Shown here in pieces: positions 1 to 10,975 of a stretch of DNA of 64,000 nt (positions are counted from its first letter, which is position 1; each line of letters starts with the position of its first letter). The position numbers were made by a program, and so were the translations under genes. The notes beneath the pieces were generated by a model. It made no database searches, had not been told where the DNA came from, and saw only the letters and a program-made list of their open reading frames with translations. Source of the DNA: Macrophomina tecta (taxonomy: Eukaryota > Ascomycota > Dothideomycetes > Botryosphaeriales > Botryosphaeriaceae); contig JAKSGN010000006.1 in NCBI GenBank assembly GCA_024180945.1, forward strand, positions 2,728,001 to 2,792,000, read 5' to 3'.

Positions 1-3000
1 GAATTATATCATGCGCCCTGAAAAATTCACTGGCTTCCCCCAAGCAGTTTTTGAGAGTGGCAAAGCAAAACCAAAGGACTTACCTGTGCCTCGAGATTCC
101 ATTACGTATGTTGTGGCTCTCAACAGCATGCCATGCCGGTTGTAGCATCCATCTGTGTAGCCTTTCGTAGTTGATCAGCCCAATCGAAAGGATCTCATGT
201 TAACTTTATCGGACAAGAAGGGGTGATGCGAATTCGCTGAAAGCGCCGAAAGCAATGCTCCCCTGGTCTTGTGCCAATGTAATGCTGCCGGTAATTATGG
301 ACAGCGAAGCCAATAAACTCAATTCATTCCAGAAGAGAAATACAGCATGAAAAGCGAATACTGATAGGACTATTCGTAAATTCAAGGAAAATATCATAGT
401 ACGATTCAGAGACTGCGGTCTGAATTTAGACGCTGAGATATTCTGTTGCTCCCAACCCTTCTCTTAACGCTCCCATGTGCATACATAGGAAGGTTACTCA
501 GGAGCCGTAGAAGAGCCGCTCAAGACGAAAAATATTTGCGCAAATCGGCGACTTCGATAGGTAGAAAGGGCACCACGATACACAGTACTGTCTTGAGCAG
601 CTTTGTCGAGGGCGGAAGGAAAAAACACATAGGAACGCGATACTTTAGTGGGAACACTCCTTCAGATACCGTCAAAACAACAATGTGACAGTAAAAAAAG
701 CTGTGGAATTGCAAAGAGATGCCCTGGAAATTCTCTCAGGTGTAGGTCTGAGTCTCCCATGAGATGGCCATGGAGAAAAATGCTGTCCAAGCTTACCTTG
801 CGTGCGAAGAATTCATAGTGTAGCAGATGACCTTGCGCGCGCAAAAATAGTTGAACGTTTGTGAGTTGTTAATAAGATTGCTGGAAACAACATTAGAGCG
901 AATCAGCAGGCGTTCGAAAGGAGTGAGAGGTTACGCGGCAGTTGGTGCAGCCACCAATTATGCTTCTGACGCGCGGTTTCAGGGCTCAGATTCTGCGAAA
1001 CGCGCGACTAAGGCGAGCAGACAAAAGCCACACAGATTTACCGCGCCGGATCTGCGCCGAACCTGCATGTCACATTGTCAGCTATGAGGCCGGTGAGATG
1101 ACGAAAAAGCTCTTGAGATGGGAGGCCGTTATTGGCTGCCTGTTTGCGTGAATGTACATCCAAGCGTTGTAGCTGCCCCTCAAATGACTACACGTCTCGA
1201 CTGAATTTCAAAAAGATTTCATCAGAGGCGTGCACATCTCTCTCTCCTCTGTTTCACCCACGTCATTCAACTTGTCACAAGTGCCCAGCGGTGTTAGAGA
1301 ATGTGGCCCAATGATAGCCGGCAGTCTGGCGGCATGAGACCTGGGCCCGCTCAATAACGCCCTACATTATCAGCGTGTCGACGGCTTCGGAAAATGGAGT
1401 GATGAGCGGCCGCGTCCGCATCCGCCCTGACGGGGGCCAAGACATTCGGCGACATCGTCTTGTTTGCCTTCTCCGGGCCGGTTTCCCCCACGGGCACGCG
1501 GGCCCAGTATTTTCCAGAAGCTACCTGTCCGTTCGAGAAGACTGGGCGCTGGAGTGCCACGATAATGGTGAGCAGCAGGACCCGCGGGTGATGACTGCCG
1601 CCTGGCTGGCCTTAGGCGAGCGTTCGTTCTTGACCCTTCGGAGCGGATGCCTGCATGCAACAGAGAGGGGAGAAGCAGGATCGCGATGGGCGCTCCGCAG
1701 CGAAGCGGAGCGCCATTCCGCCGGCGCCCACTCTCGCACGTCAGCGGAGGCAAGCAAGCGAAGCACAGTCAGCGCAGGCGAGAAGCACAACAACGGCGGC
1801 CAGTGCATCGGCGGTAGGCTGATGTGGGGTCTGCTATTCCATCGTGACCAGGGACTCGTACCTCCCCGTGTTCCGGGGCCCAAGTCACGGGGCGACAAAG
1901 CTGGACTCTTGACCGCTTTCGCAGCATCACCGCATTTTGGTAGAGTAACCCGACCGGATGGGGGCTCCGCGTGGCCGGCGTCGTGGGCCAGCGATCTCCA
2001 ACGTGGCTAGTTGGACTTCAGCTCGCCTCACAGAGATTGCGCGTGACAGTCGACTGGAGGCCGTGGCCGGAGCGTCGCCGTCAGCGCAGCAGCTCCAGGC
2101 ACCGGCAGCCACTCAGCGGCTGGGTGTGGCAGCAACGCTGGTGGTGGCGAGCGCGCGGAGCCCGGGGGCGCTTGGGGGGAGGAAAATATCTTCGCGCTCA
2201 GCAGGCAGCAGGCACGGCTGCCTGCCAACGGCAAGAGAGTTCTTCCATGGAATGCTTGACTCACTCGGGCTTTGTTCGGCAGCCGCAAGCGTGGCAATTA
2301 GGCGTCTTTGTCGCCGCATCCGTGCCAATTTCGTGGCTCAGCATGACGGATTTCGATTTGGATGCCGCGCGCCTGCAGGTCATCGCCCGCCATCGCGCTC
2401 CTCGCAAGCCCGTCGTTGCAACAGAGCTCCGCCCACTCTTGCAGCCCGCGCCGCTCCGCCATGCCCTTCGCGGAAGCAGCCTCCGTGCACACGCCCGAGC
2501 GCAGAGGAGGCTGTCTGTGGTGCGTTTCGTGACGTACGCCCGTGAGGCTGCTACCGTCGCAGAAGCAACAACTGATGGGCGGCGAGGCGGGTGAGTCAAC
2601 GCGGTGGTGGCCAACCCAGCTCCAAGAATTTGCAGCAACCGCACGGCACTTTGGCCTCGTGTGGCTAGCAGCACGCAAGGCGTGGCGCGCTAGAGGACGG
2701 GGCAGAGGCATCTGGAGGGACAGCAGCTGTCCAGGCAGGCCGAATCAGCGAGTGGCACGGCTTGGGTGTGTCGCCCTCGCTGGGGTCACCATTGGCTGCG
2801 CGGGTCCAACGGCGTGGAGATGCTCACCCACTGCAGCCTTCCCCTCTTCGATCGCGAGCTCCCTGTGCGTGTCTCAGATTCTCTCCTGCCGCCCGCTGCG
2901 CAGGCTGACGACGGGCGCGCTACAACGGGAGCGGTGACGGCTCTGGCAAACAGCATGCTTCTCTGTCGCTGGAAGCGCGGACGCGGACGCCCGGGGCGCG

Positions 3001-4779
3001 GCCGGGCCGGGCAGGGCAGGGCAGGGCAGACGCGTCGCGGCCAGTCGAGCACTCAGCCTCGGGCAGGGCCGGCGAGCTGCTGCAGTAGGCGGCCGCAGGC
3101 CTCGTCGCAGCCAGAGCCGGCCCCGGCTGGCCAGCTGCCTCAGGACGTAGGCACGACTCGCTCGGCTCAGCGACGGCGCGAGGCGATGTGCAGGCAGGCC
3201 AGACGCCGACGGCGAGGGCGGCCAAGCGGCCAGGCAGGCAGCACAGCGCTGTTGCACCCGTGTGATGCCGCGCCGCGAGCCAAAGAGGTCAGTATTTGCC
3301 ATCGCGGGCGCTGCTGGGGGTCGCGCCAGCCGTCTGGTGGCCCGTGCGGGGCGCGCTGAGATGGCAGGGCAGGGCAGGGCAGGCGCAGGTCGGCCAGTCA
3401 TACTCTCCCGCCGCCGTCGTCCCTTCTATCAAAAGCCCGCCACCCTCTTCCCTCTGAGTCCCCCAGCGAAGCAAGCAAGCAACCATGGCTTCCGCGTGCT
3501 GGACCGTCGTCTAAACCAACGTCTTCTGACGCTGCGATTAGAATCGGCCCCATCTCGACTTTGGCCACCTGTCTACCCACCTACCCTTTATCCTCCAGTC
3601 AGCAGCCTTGTCTCAAACGCGCCGACCACCTGTCCTGCCTGCGTTGCCGCCTTCCCTACGACTCATCTCCGCTCTGCTGCCTCCTTTAATAGCCCTTGCC
3701 TTTTCCACCCTCTACCTCTAGTACCGCCTACTGCTGTACTGCTCCACCTCGCTCCTCACCCCAACTCTCCAGCGGCCCTTGCCTCGTTTACTCGATCGCG
3801 ATCGCCGCCCAGTCCGACCCTCGCCCCCCCCCTCCAGCCCTACCTAGCTCGCTCGCCTCCGACAGCTCTCCGCCGACGACACCCCCAAGCTCCAGCCGAC
3901 ATCATCCAGCTGCATCGCGCACTATCTCCGCTCTCCGCTCACCCTCCCGCTCTGCTGCGCACGGCCACACCGCTTGGCCTGCGCATGGTGGTCCCAGCCC
4001 ACCAATAACAACCACCACCGCCACACTCGAAATAGTCACGATGTACCATAAGTCAAACAACAGCACTCCAGTCACCAGTCGCTCAGATTTCACCTCCGGT
4101 TCGGACAACAAGGCTCTCTTCGTCATTGAGGATTCTTCCTGCTACTAGATCCCGCGTTTCTTCGGTCTCCATCAGCTCTGCGACGGCTCCTGCTCCGCAC
4201 GGCTGACCCACACTCGAAGTGCACTGCGACGGTTTAAGGAAGAGGTCTTGTTCTGGTGATATCTGCAGCTGACGGTGACTGGAGGATTTCTTCACGGCTG
4301 AAGCTCTGGGCAGCAGTTGGTCACTCTACACCGACAGCGAACCCCAGTCGCAAAGCTAGACTGTCGACTGCGTCTCACAAAACCTCCCGCATCTCAGCTC
4401 TCTGCCCTCCCAAGATTACGAAAACGGATTCCGCACTTGCTCCAACACCCTCGCAAGGACTGAAAGCGTAACACCACCAAACGCTATCACGAGCTTCTGG
4501 AAATCTTCGGAACACCGGAATCTAAATTTCCATTCCTGGAAGGCAGAAGCACCCGAGAACTGCCGTCATTTACCAAGTCATACGACGGGCGGGTTTTCGT
4601 TGGTTCTTCTAATCGGTTAATCTGTCTGGGTCACCCCACGACCACGCAAAAGCATTTGACCTATCAGGTTTCTGCCCACACAAAAGTAGTCGCAACTAAA
4701 AGCGCATCTGCTTCTCACTCTCTTCGGTTTTCATACTGGATCTCGGTTAGTATACCCAGGCGTTCTTACCTTTTCCATC
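1..4779. other. Long non-coding region upstream of the cyclin gene
   Basis: No gene is supported here. The first 1.3 kb is of mixed composition. From about 1.35 kb to 4.5 kb the DNA is GC- or CT-rich and gives many random open frames in all registers, none with a recognisable domain. Two (GGGCA)n runs lie at about 3004-3029 and 3363-3383. The last 1-1.5 kb is pyrimidine-rich and may be the 5' leader of the cyclin gene. It contains short upstream ATGs, for example a 35-codon frame at 4041-4148. Whether any of this is transcribed cannot be told from sequence. Confidence 0.5.
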
Positions 4780-6978
4780 ATGGGTTGCGACTTTCCATTC
4801 CCGAGTCAAGATGTCTCACATCCATACGGATCCTCCGTTTCCTCTTCCGCATCCTCTTCTGCTTCGTCGGTATTCTCCATGGATGCCGTTTCCCAGTCCT
4901 CCCAATCCTCGGCCACAAGCTCTGGACACAGAGGCTGGGATTCAGAGGACTCATGGGCTCGTGCCCAAGGTGCAGCGGCCCCGGTTCGTCCCAGCGCATG
5001 CACGGCCACTACCGAGTCTGTTGTTCCAAATGGAGGGATTTCCCGATCCCAGATCTCCAGGTGGTGCGAGACCCAGAGTTCTCTTCCCTCACTGAGGTCC
5101 ATCGAGGGTCCTCTGCCCGCAGAGATGCGCCAGAATCCCCGCAGATGTCCCACTGCTGTCAACTGCCGTGCGCCTCCCGCCCTGGTCCGCCAAAGCGAGC
5201 GGACTGTCAAATTCGTTGACAGCCTTGTCGGTAAGCCCTCCCGCCGTATTCAACGTTCCCTCGACCATTCGCTAAGGTGACTTCCCCCAAAAGACTCTGC
5301 TACTCAGATGGTTGAGGTTATCTGGCCCTTGTCCGTTCCGACATGCCCTAATGAACGGATTTCTGGACGTGGAGTTCTTCCTCTCCGGACCTTCATTCAG
5401 GAGACGCTCCGTCGCTCGCGCACCAGCTATTCAACTCTCCAGGTTGCTCTCTACTACTTGATTCTCATCAAGGCACACGTGCCGAAGATTGACTTCACCA
5501 TGGAGCAACCCGAAGATCAGTCAGTCCGCGCGCTGCAATGCGGCAGGCGCATGTTCCTTGCCGCGTTGATCCTTGCATCAAAGTATTTGCAAGATCGGAA
5601 CTACTCCGCTCGGGCATGGAGCAAGATCTCCGGCCTTAAGGTCAGTGAAATCAACACGAATGAAATGGCTTTCCTCAAGGCCGTGAACTGGAAGCTTCAC
5701 ATTACCGATCCCATCTTCGAGCGATGGCAGGCAATTGTCCTTAGGGCCGCACCTTCTTCGCAGCCCCCGCCCTCACCCGGTGCATCTCAGCTTCACTTTG
5801 GAATGAATGACTGGAAGTCTATGATTCCCATGCTCACTCCTGAGCTGGATACCTTTGACATCATTCGGAGAAACTCCGTCCAGCTCTGCATTCCCAAGCG
5901 TCTGACTCCGCCTCTGCCCCAGGCTACTGCACCGCCTATGCGCGAGTCCTGGATTCAAGAAAGCATCCCAATTTCCCGTACTAAGGCTACTTCCTTCTGT
6001 CTTGAGCCTACGGTGGACATGACTCCCCCAGCGCCATTGCTGTCCCGTCTTGGGCCGCTACCTACGCCGCAAATGACCCCCCAGTCTACTGTGAGCAACA
6101 CTCCTGCAGCGAGTGTTGCCTCCCTGGGATCTAGGCGCCCATCGATGTGCGCCGCCATGGCGCAGCACCAAAGCATGATGTCTGCCCGTTGCACTCTGGA
6201 CCAATGGACACCGACTCCTCGCTTTAATGGCTTGGAAGCTTACCAGTTCTCTGGCCGACGACCGTCACTCGCGGCCTCGACGACATCTTCGTCGTCTTCC
6301 CCGGACTCGATGGTCTCGGACAACTCGTCCCGCTCTTCTCGTGCCTCTTCTATTTCTTCGGTCTCGTCTGTTGCTTGGGCGCCGAACGCCAAATTGGCGA
6401 AATTGGCGACTTGCCGCAATGCGGGCCTGCCCTACCCGGTGCAGCAGAAGGAGAAGGAGAGCTCCGAGAGCGTTCCGACAATCGTTCCGATCGAGTCCAT
6501 GTCGTCGCCCGACTTTGAGAGCTTCCACATTAATGACGCATCGGAGCCCACTCCGGTCCCGTTCCAGCAGAGCCATGATGTCTCGCCTAATGCTAGCTCC
6601 GAGGAGGTGGCCAAGGGTCGCAAACGAGGCAGATCATCCGTGGACATGTCGCTTCAGCAGAACGTGCGCAATATCGTCAATCCCGAAAAGCTCGCAGCTG
6701 AGACTCTCCTCACCCTTGACCCTGCTGTCCTTCAACGCACCCCTAGCATCGTACCGGATCGCAGCATTGCATCCTCGTTCCTGCTCCACACTCCCGGCGG
6801 ACGGACCCCTTCGTCCACCTTCGATTCTAAGGCGCTGCAGTCGCCATTTGCTGTCGTTCCGGAAGTACGCCGTCCGGTGCAGAGGGATCTTGGCAGGAAA
6901 AGGGCCTGCTGTGCTAGCGAGGTCGCTCAAGTTCTGCAGTCGAGGTCTGGCCCAGGCATGTGGGAGGGAATCATCTAA
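4780..6978 (+). CDS. PHO85-type (Pcl/Clg1-like) cyclin
   Basis: Two exons, 4780-5230 and 5294-6978, give 711 residues. The 63-nt intron (GTAAGC...AAAAG) was chosen because only this acceptor restores the frame and yields VDSLVDSATQMVEVIWPLS across the junction, a block I recall as typical of fungal cyclins of this class. The cyclin box lies at about residues 165-295, with the helical motifs LQVALYYLILIK, RMFLAALILASKYLQD and FLKAVNWKLHI. The N-terminal 145 residues and the C-terminal 400 are Ser/Pro-rich and low-complexity, consistent with a Pho85-partner cyclin that docks phosphorylation targets rather than a mitotic B-type cyclin. By family the protein activates a Pho85-like CDK in nutrient or polarity signalling; the exact partner is inferred. 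The gene stands alone, convergent with YIF1, behind an exceptionally long leader. Confidence 0.85.
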
Positions 6979-9443
6979 TCGAATGGTTCTCTAAGCTTAA
7001 TACGCACATCGGCTCTGCTAGCGCCTGGCTGCAAAGCAGCTATGTACATTGAGTCACTGAACCCTCATACATTTCACACCGTTACCCTTCTTATTACATC
7101 ATTTAACCTGCTTTCGAGTTTCCTCTTGGTTCATTCATTTATTGCTTTAACTGCTTTCAGTATTTGGGAGGTATTATTGGTCTTTTCGTTGCTCCAAAGG
7201 TTTCATGGGCTTTGCTCATTGGGGTCCGGTGGTGGGGGGAAACGGAGTTTTGTCTTGCTTTTTTGCTGGATGAGAAAGGCCTGCGGGTCCTTTCTTTTTC
7301 TCAATACCACTGTCCGATTATTTTTTAGGACATCTCTTTCTCATCACCATCAACACAGCGAAAGGAAGGGGACTTTTGTTCTTGCACCTGCAACACAAAT
7401 ACCACAACAAAATACACCGGCCGATCCCAAATGATCGGTTCAGGAACTCTAGGACTGAGTAGATAGTTTCTAGTACTGAGAGCGCAATACTGGTAGTAAG
7501 GCTGGCTCGGGAGCTCCTTTCACTTCATCCTCAGAAAAAGGGTGGTGGGATGGTTCTTCGGGGAGTCATCTGCAGAGTACAACGTGGAGGATGTAGTATT
7601 AGCAGTTGAATCAATGAAGACAAAGGGTGAAAGAGCCCTTGAGTTCATCATCTACATTCGTCCTATCTCATTTTTTTCGCTCAAGGGTGCTGCAAACGAT
7701 CACCCGCCACATTCAACCCGGATATGAGTGCCTTCACGGCAAGTGCAGTGAATCATAGTTGATAGGTATGACGGCTCCAGCTGTTCCGCTCCCAGAAATG
7801 ACTAACTCATCATCCTTGCCCAGTTTTGACCGTTTCTGTCGTTGCCTACAGCTGACCACACCAACGCCAATCCATCCCATCGCATGCACGACATCATCCG
7901 GATGTGATAGGAAGGAGTGACTGCCTGCCTGTTCGGAGATATAATCCTACTCGGATATGTACAAACGCCGACCTCGTACATCCACGCACACGCGCACACA
8001 CACCATGAATCACGATCCTCCTGCGGCTTGCGAGATCCTGGCGGCACGTTCCTTCCTTCCTTCCTTCCCTCCTTCATGCCTCACGCCTGCACGCCTGCTG
8101 TGATGTTTTCCCTGTCACTTCAGTCACTTGGGCTGAGAATTTTTTTTTCTTTCTTTTTTTTCTTTTTCCTGGCTTGGGCTGATGGGAAAGGCTGAGGATG
8201 GTCTAGGCATGGTGGCGCTGCGGTATGGCGTGGCATGACATGGCAAGGCAGAACGGCTGTTGTTGGTAGTGGTGGCATGTAGGCGGATTCTTCTCGGACG
8301 TCCGAGCTATCCTTTCCTGTTCATTGCCGGGGAGACGGACAGGACGGGCGATGGCATGTAGCGTCGTCATAGCCGCATGTGAGAGACAAAAGTGTTCCGC
8401 CGGCGATGGCGGGGTGGCGGCAATTTTGGGGCGAGGGGCGGAAGGGAAGTGGAATGCGGGCGGCCGCTGGCGGTGGCCGTGATCAGGATACCGAATGGTG
8501 ACCCCGACCGACCGCCCGGCGAGCAGGCAGGCAAGCAGGCGGACGGTTCCCGGGGCGCGCGGCACGGGAGAAAGGAATGGCGAGAGCTTGTTCTCCGGGT
8601 CTTTTCTCCGTTGACTTGGCATTTTCTGTTTGGTGGGGTGAGTTGAAAGCGGGGATCGAGATGATGGCGGAGGCAGGCCGGGGAATGGGGGTGCAAGTTG
8701 TTGGTAAGGGGAGTATCACACCACGGCTGCGTCAGTAGTGGAACGAGAGCGACCGAGCGGTTCGGTTTCATCGGTCACGTTATGGTGACGACGATGGAGA
8801 GGAGCTGGCCTTGGATAAACTAATGACTCTTTGCTTTCTGTGCTTCTCCCGTTTCGATGCGACACGTTGCGCGGGGATAAACAGCATACCTTCTGTCGGG
8901 GTTGCGTGCGCGCGTGAGTGAATGTGCAAGGGGGGCCGGGAATGTTAAACAGTCGGTCGCCTATCGTTCTAGAAGAAAGTCTGTTACGGAGATCATCTGC
9001 GAGAATGGCAAGGTACAGGGAAGGATTTGCGTTGAGGTGTTTAATATTTTTGGCTTTTTATTTTCTTAGCATCTCGAACACGCATTATCCTTGCCTCTCT
9101 AGCCCTCGATAACTGTGACTATAACCTTATTCTCCCGCCGCTCATCTCTTCCTTTTGCCACTTTCCCAACACGAAGGAAGAAGAATTGCAGGGTGAGCTG
9201 GTCTTTGTACTCCTCCTTCGCATCTCATATTCATACATGGCCGCGTCTCTCCCCGGTCTCTCTCACTGCCGTTGTTCTTGTCCACGAAAACGGTCCGGAT
9301 GGTCGTGGAGAGAGCATCGTCTCAACACTCTTGCTGTCATCATGATGATCCGCCGAGCGCTACGTGACTGAGTCCGTCTTGGTTCACTTTTAGCAATACT
9401 AACTTTCTCTTCGTCCTCTCCCGTCTTTATCTCCAACCCCACT
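6979..9443. other. Intergenic region between convergent cyclin and YIF1 genes
   Basis: This 2.46 kb holds the 3' ends of two convergent genes. I see no conserved coding frame. It contains a (TTCC)n tract near 8050-8073 and a T-rich stretch near 8140-8170. The length exceeds what two 3' UTRs normally need, so an unrecognised non-coding transcript is possible but not supported. Confidence 0.5.
8050..8073. repeat. (TTCC)n microsatellite
   Basis: About five copies of a TTCC unit, ending imperfectly in CCTCC. It is a simple sequence repeat in an intergenic region with no visible function. Confidence 0.8.
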
Positions 9444-10721
9444 TCAAACTTTGGTGGTCTTGACACTGCTCGAGTCTTGGCGGCTAAGGATCCACATGAA
9501 GACAAACTGCACAATGTACGAGTAGATGAAGAGGAACTGAGTGCGGCGATTGCGCTGTGCTCGGGCAACAGTGTAGCTTGCACCACTGCTGGTGGTGGGG
9601 GATTGGTCGGGAAGAAGCACGTACTTCAGCGAACGGAGCTATAAATAAGTGTTAGTAACCCATAGCGCTCATATGCGACAGCTCTAAGGTTTCTCCAACA
9701 ACACAGTAACAGGCGGAGAGAGCAAATAGGAAAGCACTGACCAAGAAGAACGCATTGGCAAAGAAAGTGTAGAGGAAGATGGTCCAGCCGATCCAACCGC
9801 CGGTCCCCTCTCCTCTATTGAAAATTTCCGCTACCACAAGGGTAACGATAACGCCAACGAACTTGTAGCCAGAGTAGGCGACCAGGTCGAGGAGCTGAGA
9901 TTCGTTGCTGATGCTCAAAAGATAGCATCCGAGCTTCAAACCCAGGATCTCGAATATCACAACGACGAAGGCCGTCGTAGCTGTCAAACCCAGCAACTCT
10001 GGGTGGAAGGCGCCTCGGATGCCGGCGAGAAGGGTCGAAAGGAGGATGTAGGTCACGAAGGCCATAACTAGCATACGTCAGCCAAGCTGAGCTTCTGCAA
10101 ACGGGCTCCGCAGGGAATGAATACCAGGAATGTACATGTCCGGGCTGTTGATATCGTCCCGCGGGGGCGCGAAGAAGCCGTCCTGGTTCTGGCGCACCCA
10201 CGGCCTGTGGCGCCAGGGGAACAGAACAAGGTACAACTTGTTCACCACATACGAGTTGCTTACGTTGAAGTAGTGCTTCAGAGCGCTGACGTTCATGTAA
10301 CGGTTGAACTATGCGCCCATATTGTCAGCCTCAGTGCCGATGCAGACATGGACTGAGAGCCATGGTATACTGACGTTCTGCTCCATGTACTCGTGGCCGG
10401 CCATGACGGCGCTCTTGCCGACCTGGAAGCCCATCTGGGCGGTCGAGTCGTTCATAATGCCCCCGAATGCCGGGTGCATGAAGCCCGAAGCGCCTTGCGC
10501 GGCGGGCTGCTGCGGGTATCCATACGAGTTCGACTGCGCTTGCTGTTGCGACTGCGGCGGCGGAGGACTGCGGAGATTGGGCACTTGGCTGATGCTGGAC
10601 CAACTTTGTTAGCCGGTGCCTGGAGAGCTTCGGGAGAAGACAGCTTCGGGCAGGCTTACTGCTGGGGCACCGGGTGGTGCAGCGGCGGCGAATGCGCGGG
10701 CGCGTACGTCGGGCGCTGCAT
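9444..10721 (-). CDS. YIF1: YIF1 family protein (ER-Golgi COPII vesicle membrane protein)
   Basis: Five exons on the minus strand: 10660-10721, 10375-10588, 10125-10308, 9742-10067 and 9444-9638, giving 326 residues. All four introns (71, 66, 57 and 103 nt) have GT/AG ends and keep the frame. Family motifs run through the junctions: EQN/FNRYMNVSALKHYFNV, DMYIP/VMAFVTYILLS and FFL/LRSLKYVLLPD. The N-terminal 80 residues are Gln/Pro-rich and cytosolic. After KLYLVLFPWRHRPW come about five hydrophobic segments, including LAGIRGAFHPELLGLTATT and FVFMWIL near the C-terminus, the usual Yif1 layout. By family Yif1 pairs with Yip1 and Ypt GTPases and cycles between ER and Golgi in COPII vesicles. The gene is divergent from the SRP receptor gene, 254 bp away. 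The first exon codes only 20 residues. Confidence 0.93.
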
Positions 10722-10975
10722 CGCGGGAGAGATCGCGGGAGACGGGAGCGAGCGGATGTGGGAGAGCGGCGTGGTGGTGAAAGGTGGACAGTACGGTTTG
10801 TAGGTTTGACTGGCTGTGTCGTGGCTTGACCGGGAGGCTCAGCGCCGCCGCTCCAGCCCTGTGCCTGCCCACCGCCCGCATCATCGCGCATCTGCGGAGA
10901 ACTCCCAGTCGCCGACACACCACCGCCTCTCCTCCGCCAACCTCCACCCCCTCGAGTCTTCGCGCCCTGCCCACT
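10722..10975. promoter_or_regulatory. Shared divergent promoter of YIF1 and SRP receptor alpha
   Basis: Only 254 bp separate the two divergent start codons, so both promoters must lie here or overlap. The sequence is GC-rich, with CT-rich stretches toward the SRP receptor start; I see no clear TATA box. Both genes act in the early secretory pathway, so co-regulation is plausible but inferred. Confidence 0.5.

Noticed and set aside
1..130. Possible last part of a minus-strand exon ending in a GTAAGT donor (GAGGCACAG/GTAAGT near 85-95)
   Set aside because: The upstream frame meets stops quickly and no continuation can be tested because the window ends.
206..397. Minus-strand 63-residue hydrophobic frame
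   Set aside because: No domain, no splice partner found and no similarity I recognise; hydrophobic composition alone is not evidence.
1375..2010. 211-residue plus-strand frame, and overlapping frames in 1.4-4.0 kb
   Set aside because: Long frames exist on both strands in all registers here, as expected for GC-rich DNA; none has motifs or splice support.
5231..5307. Cyclin intron ending at CAG 5307, directly before an ATG
   Set aside because: It shifts the frame into an immediate stop; the AAAAG acceptor at 5293 restores the family sequence.
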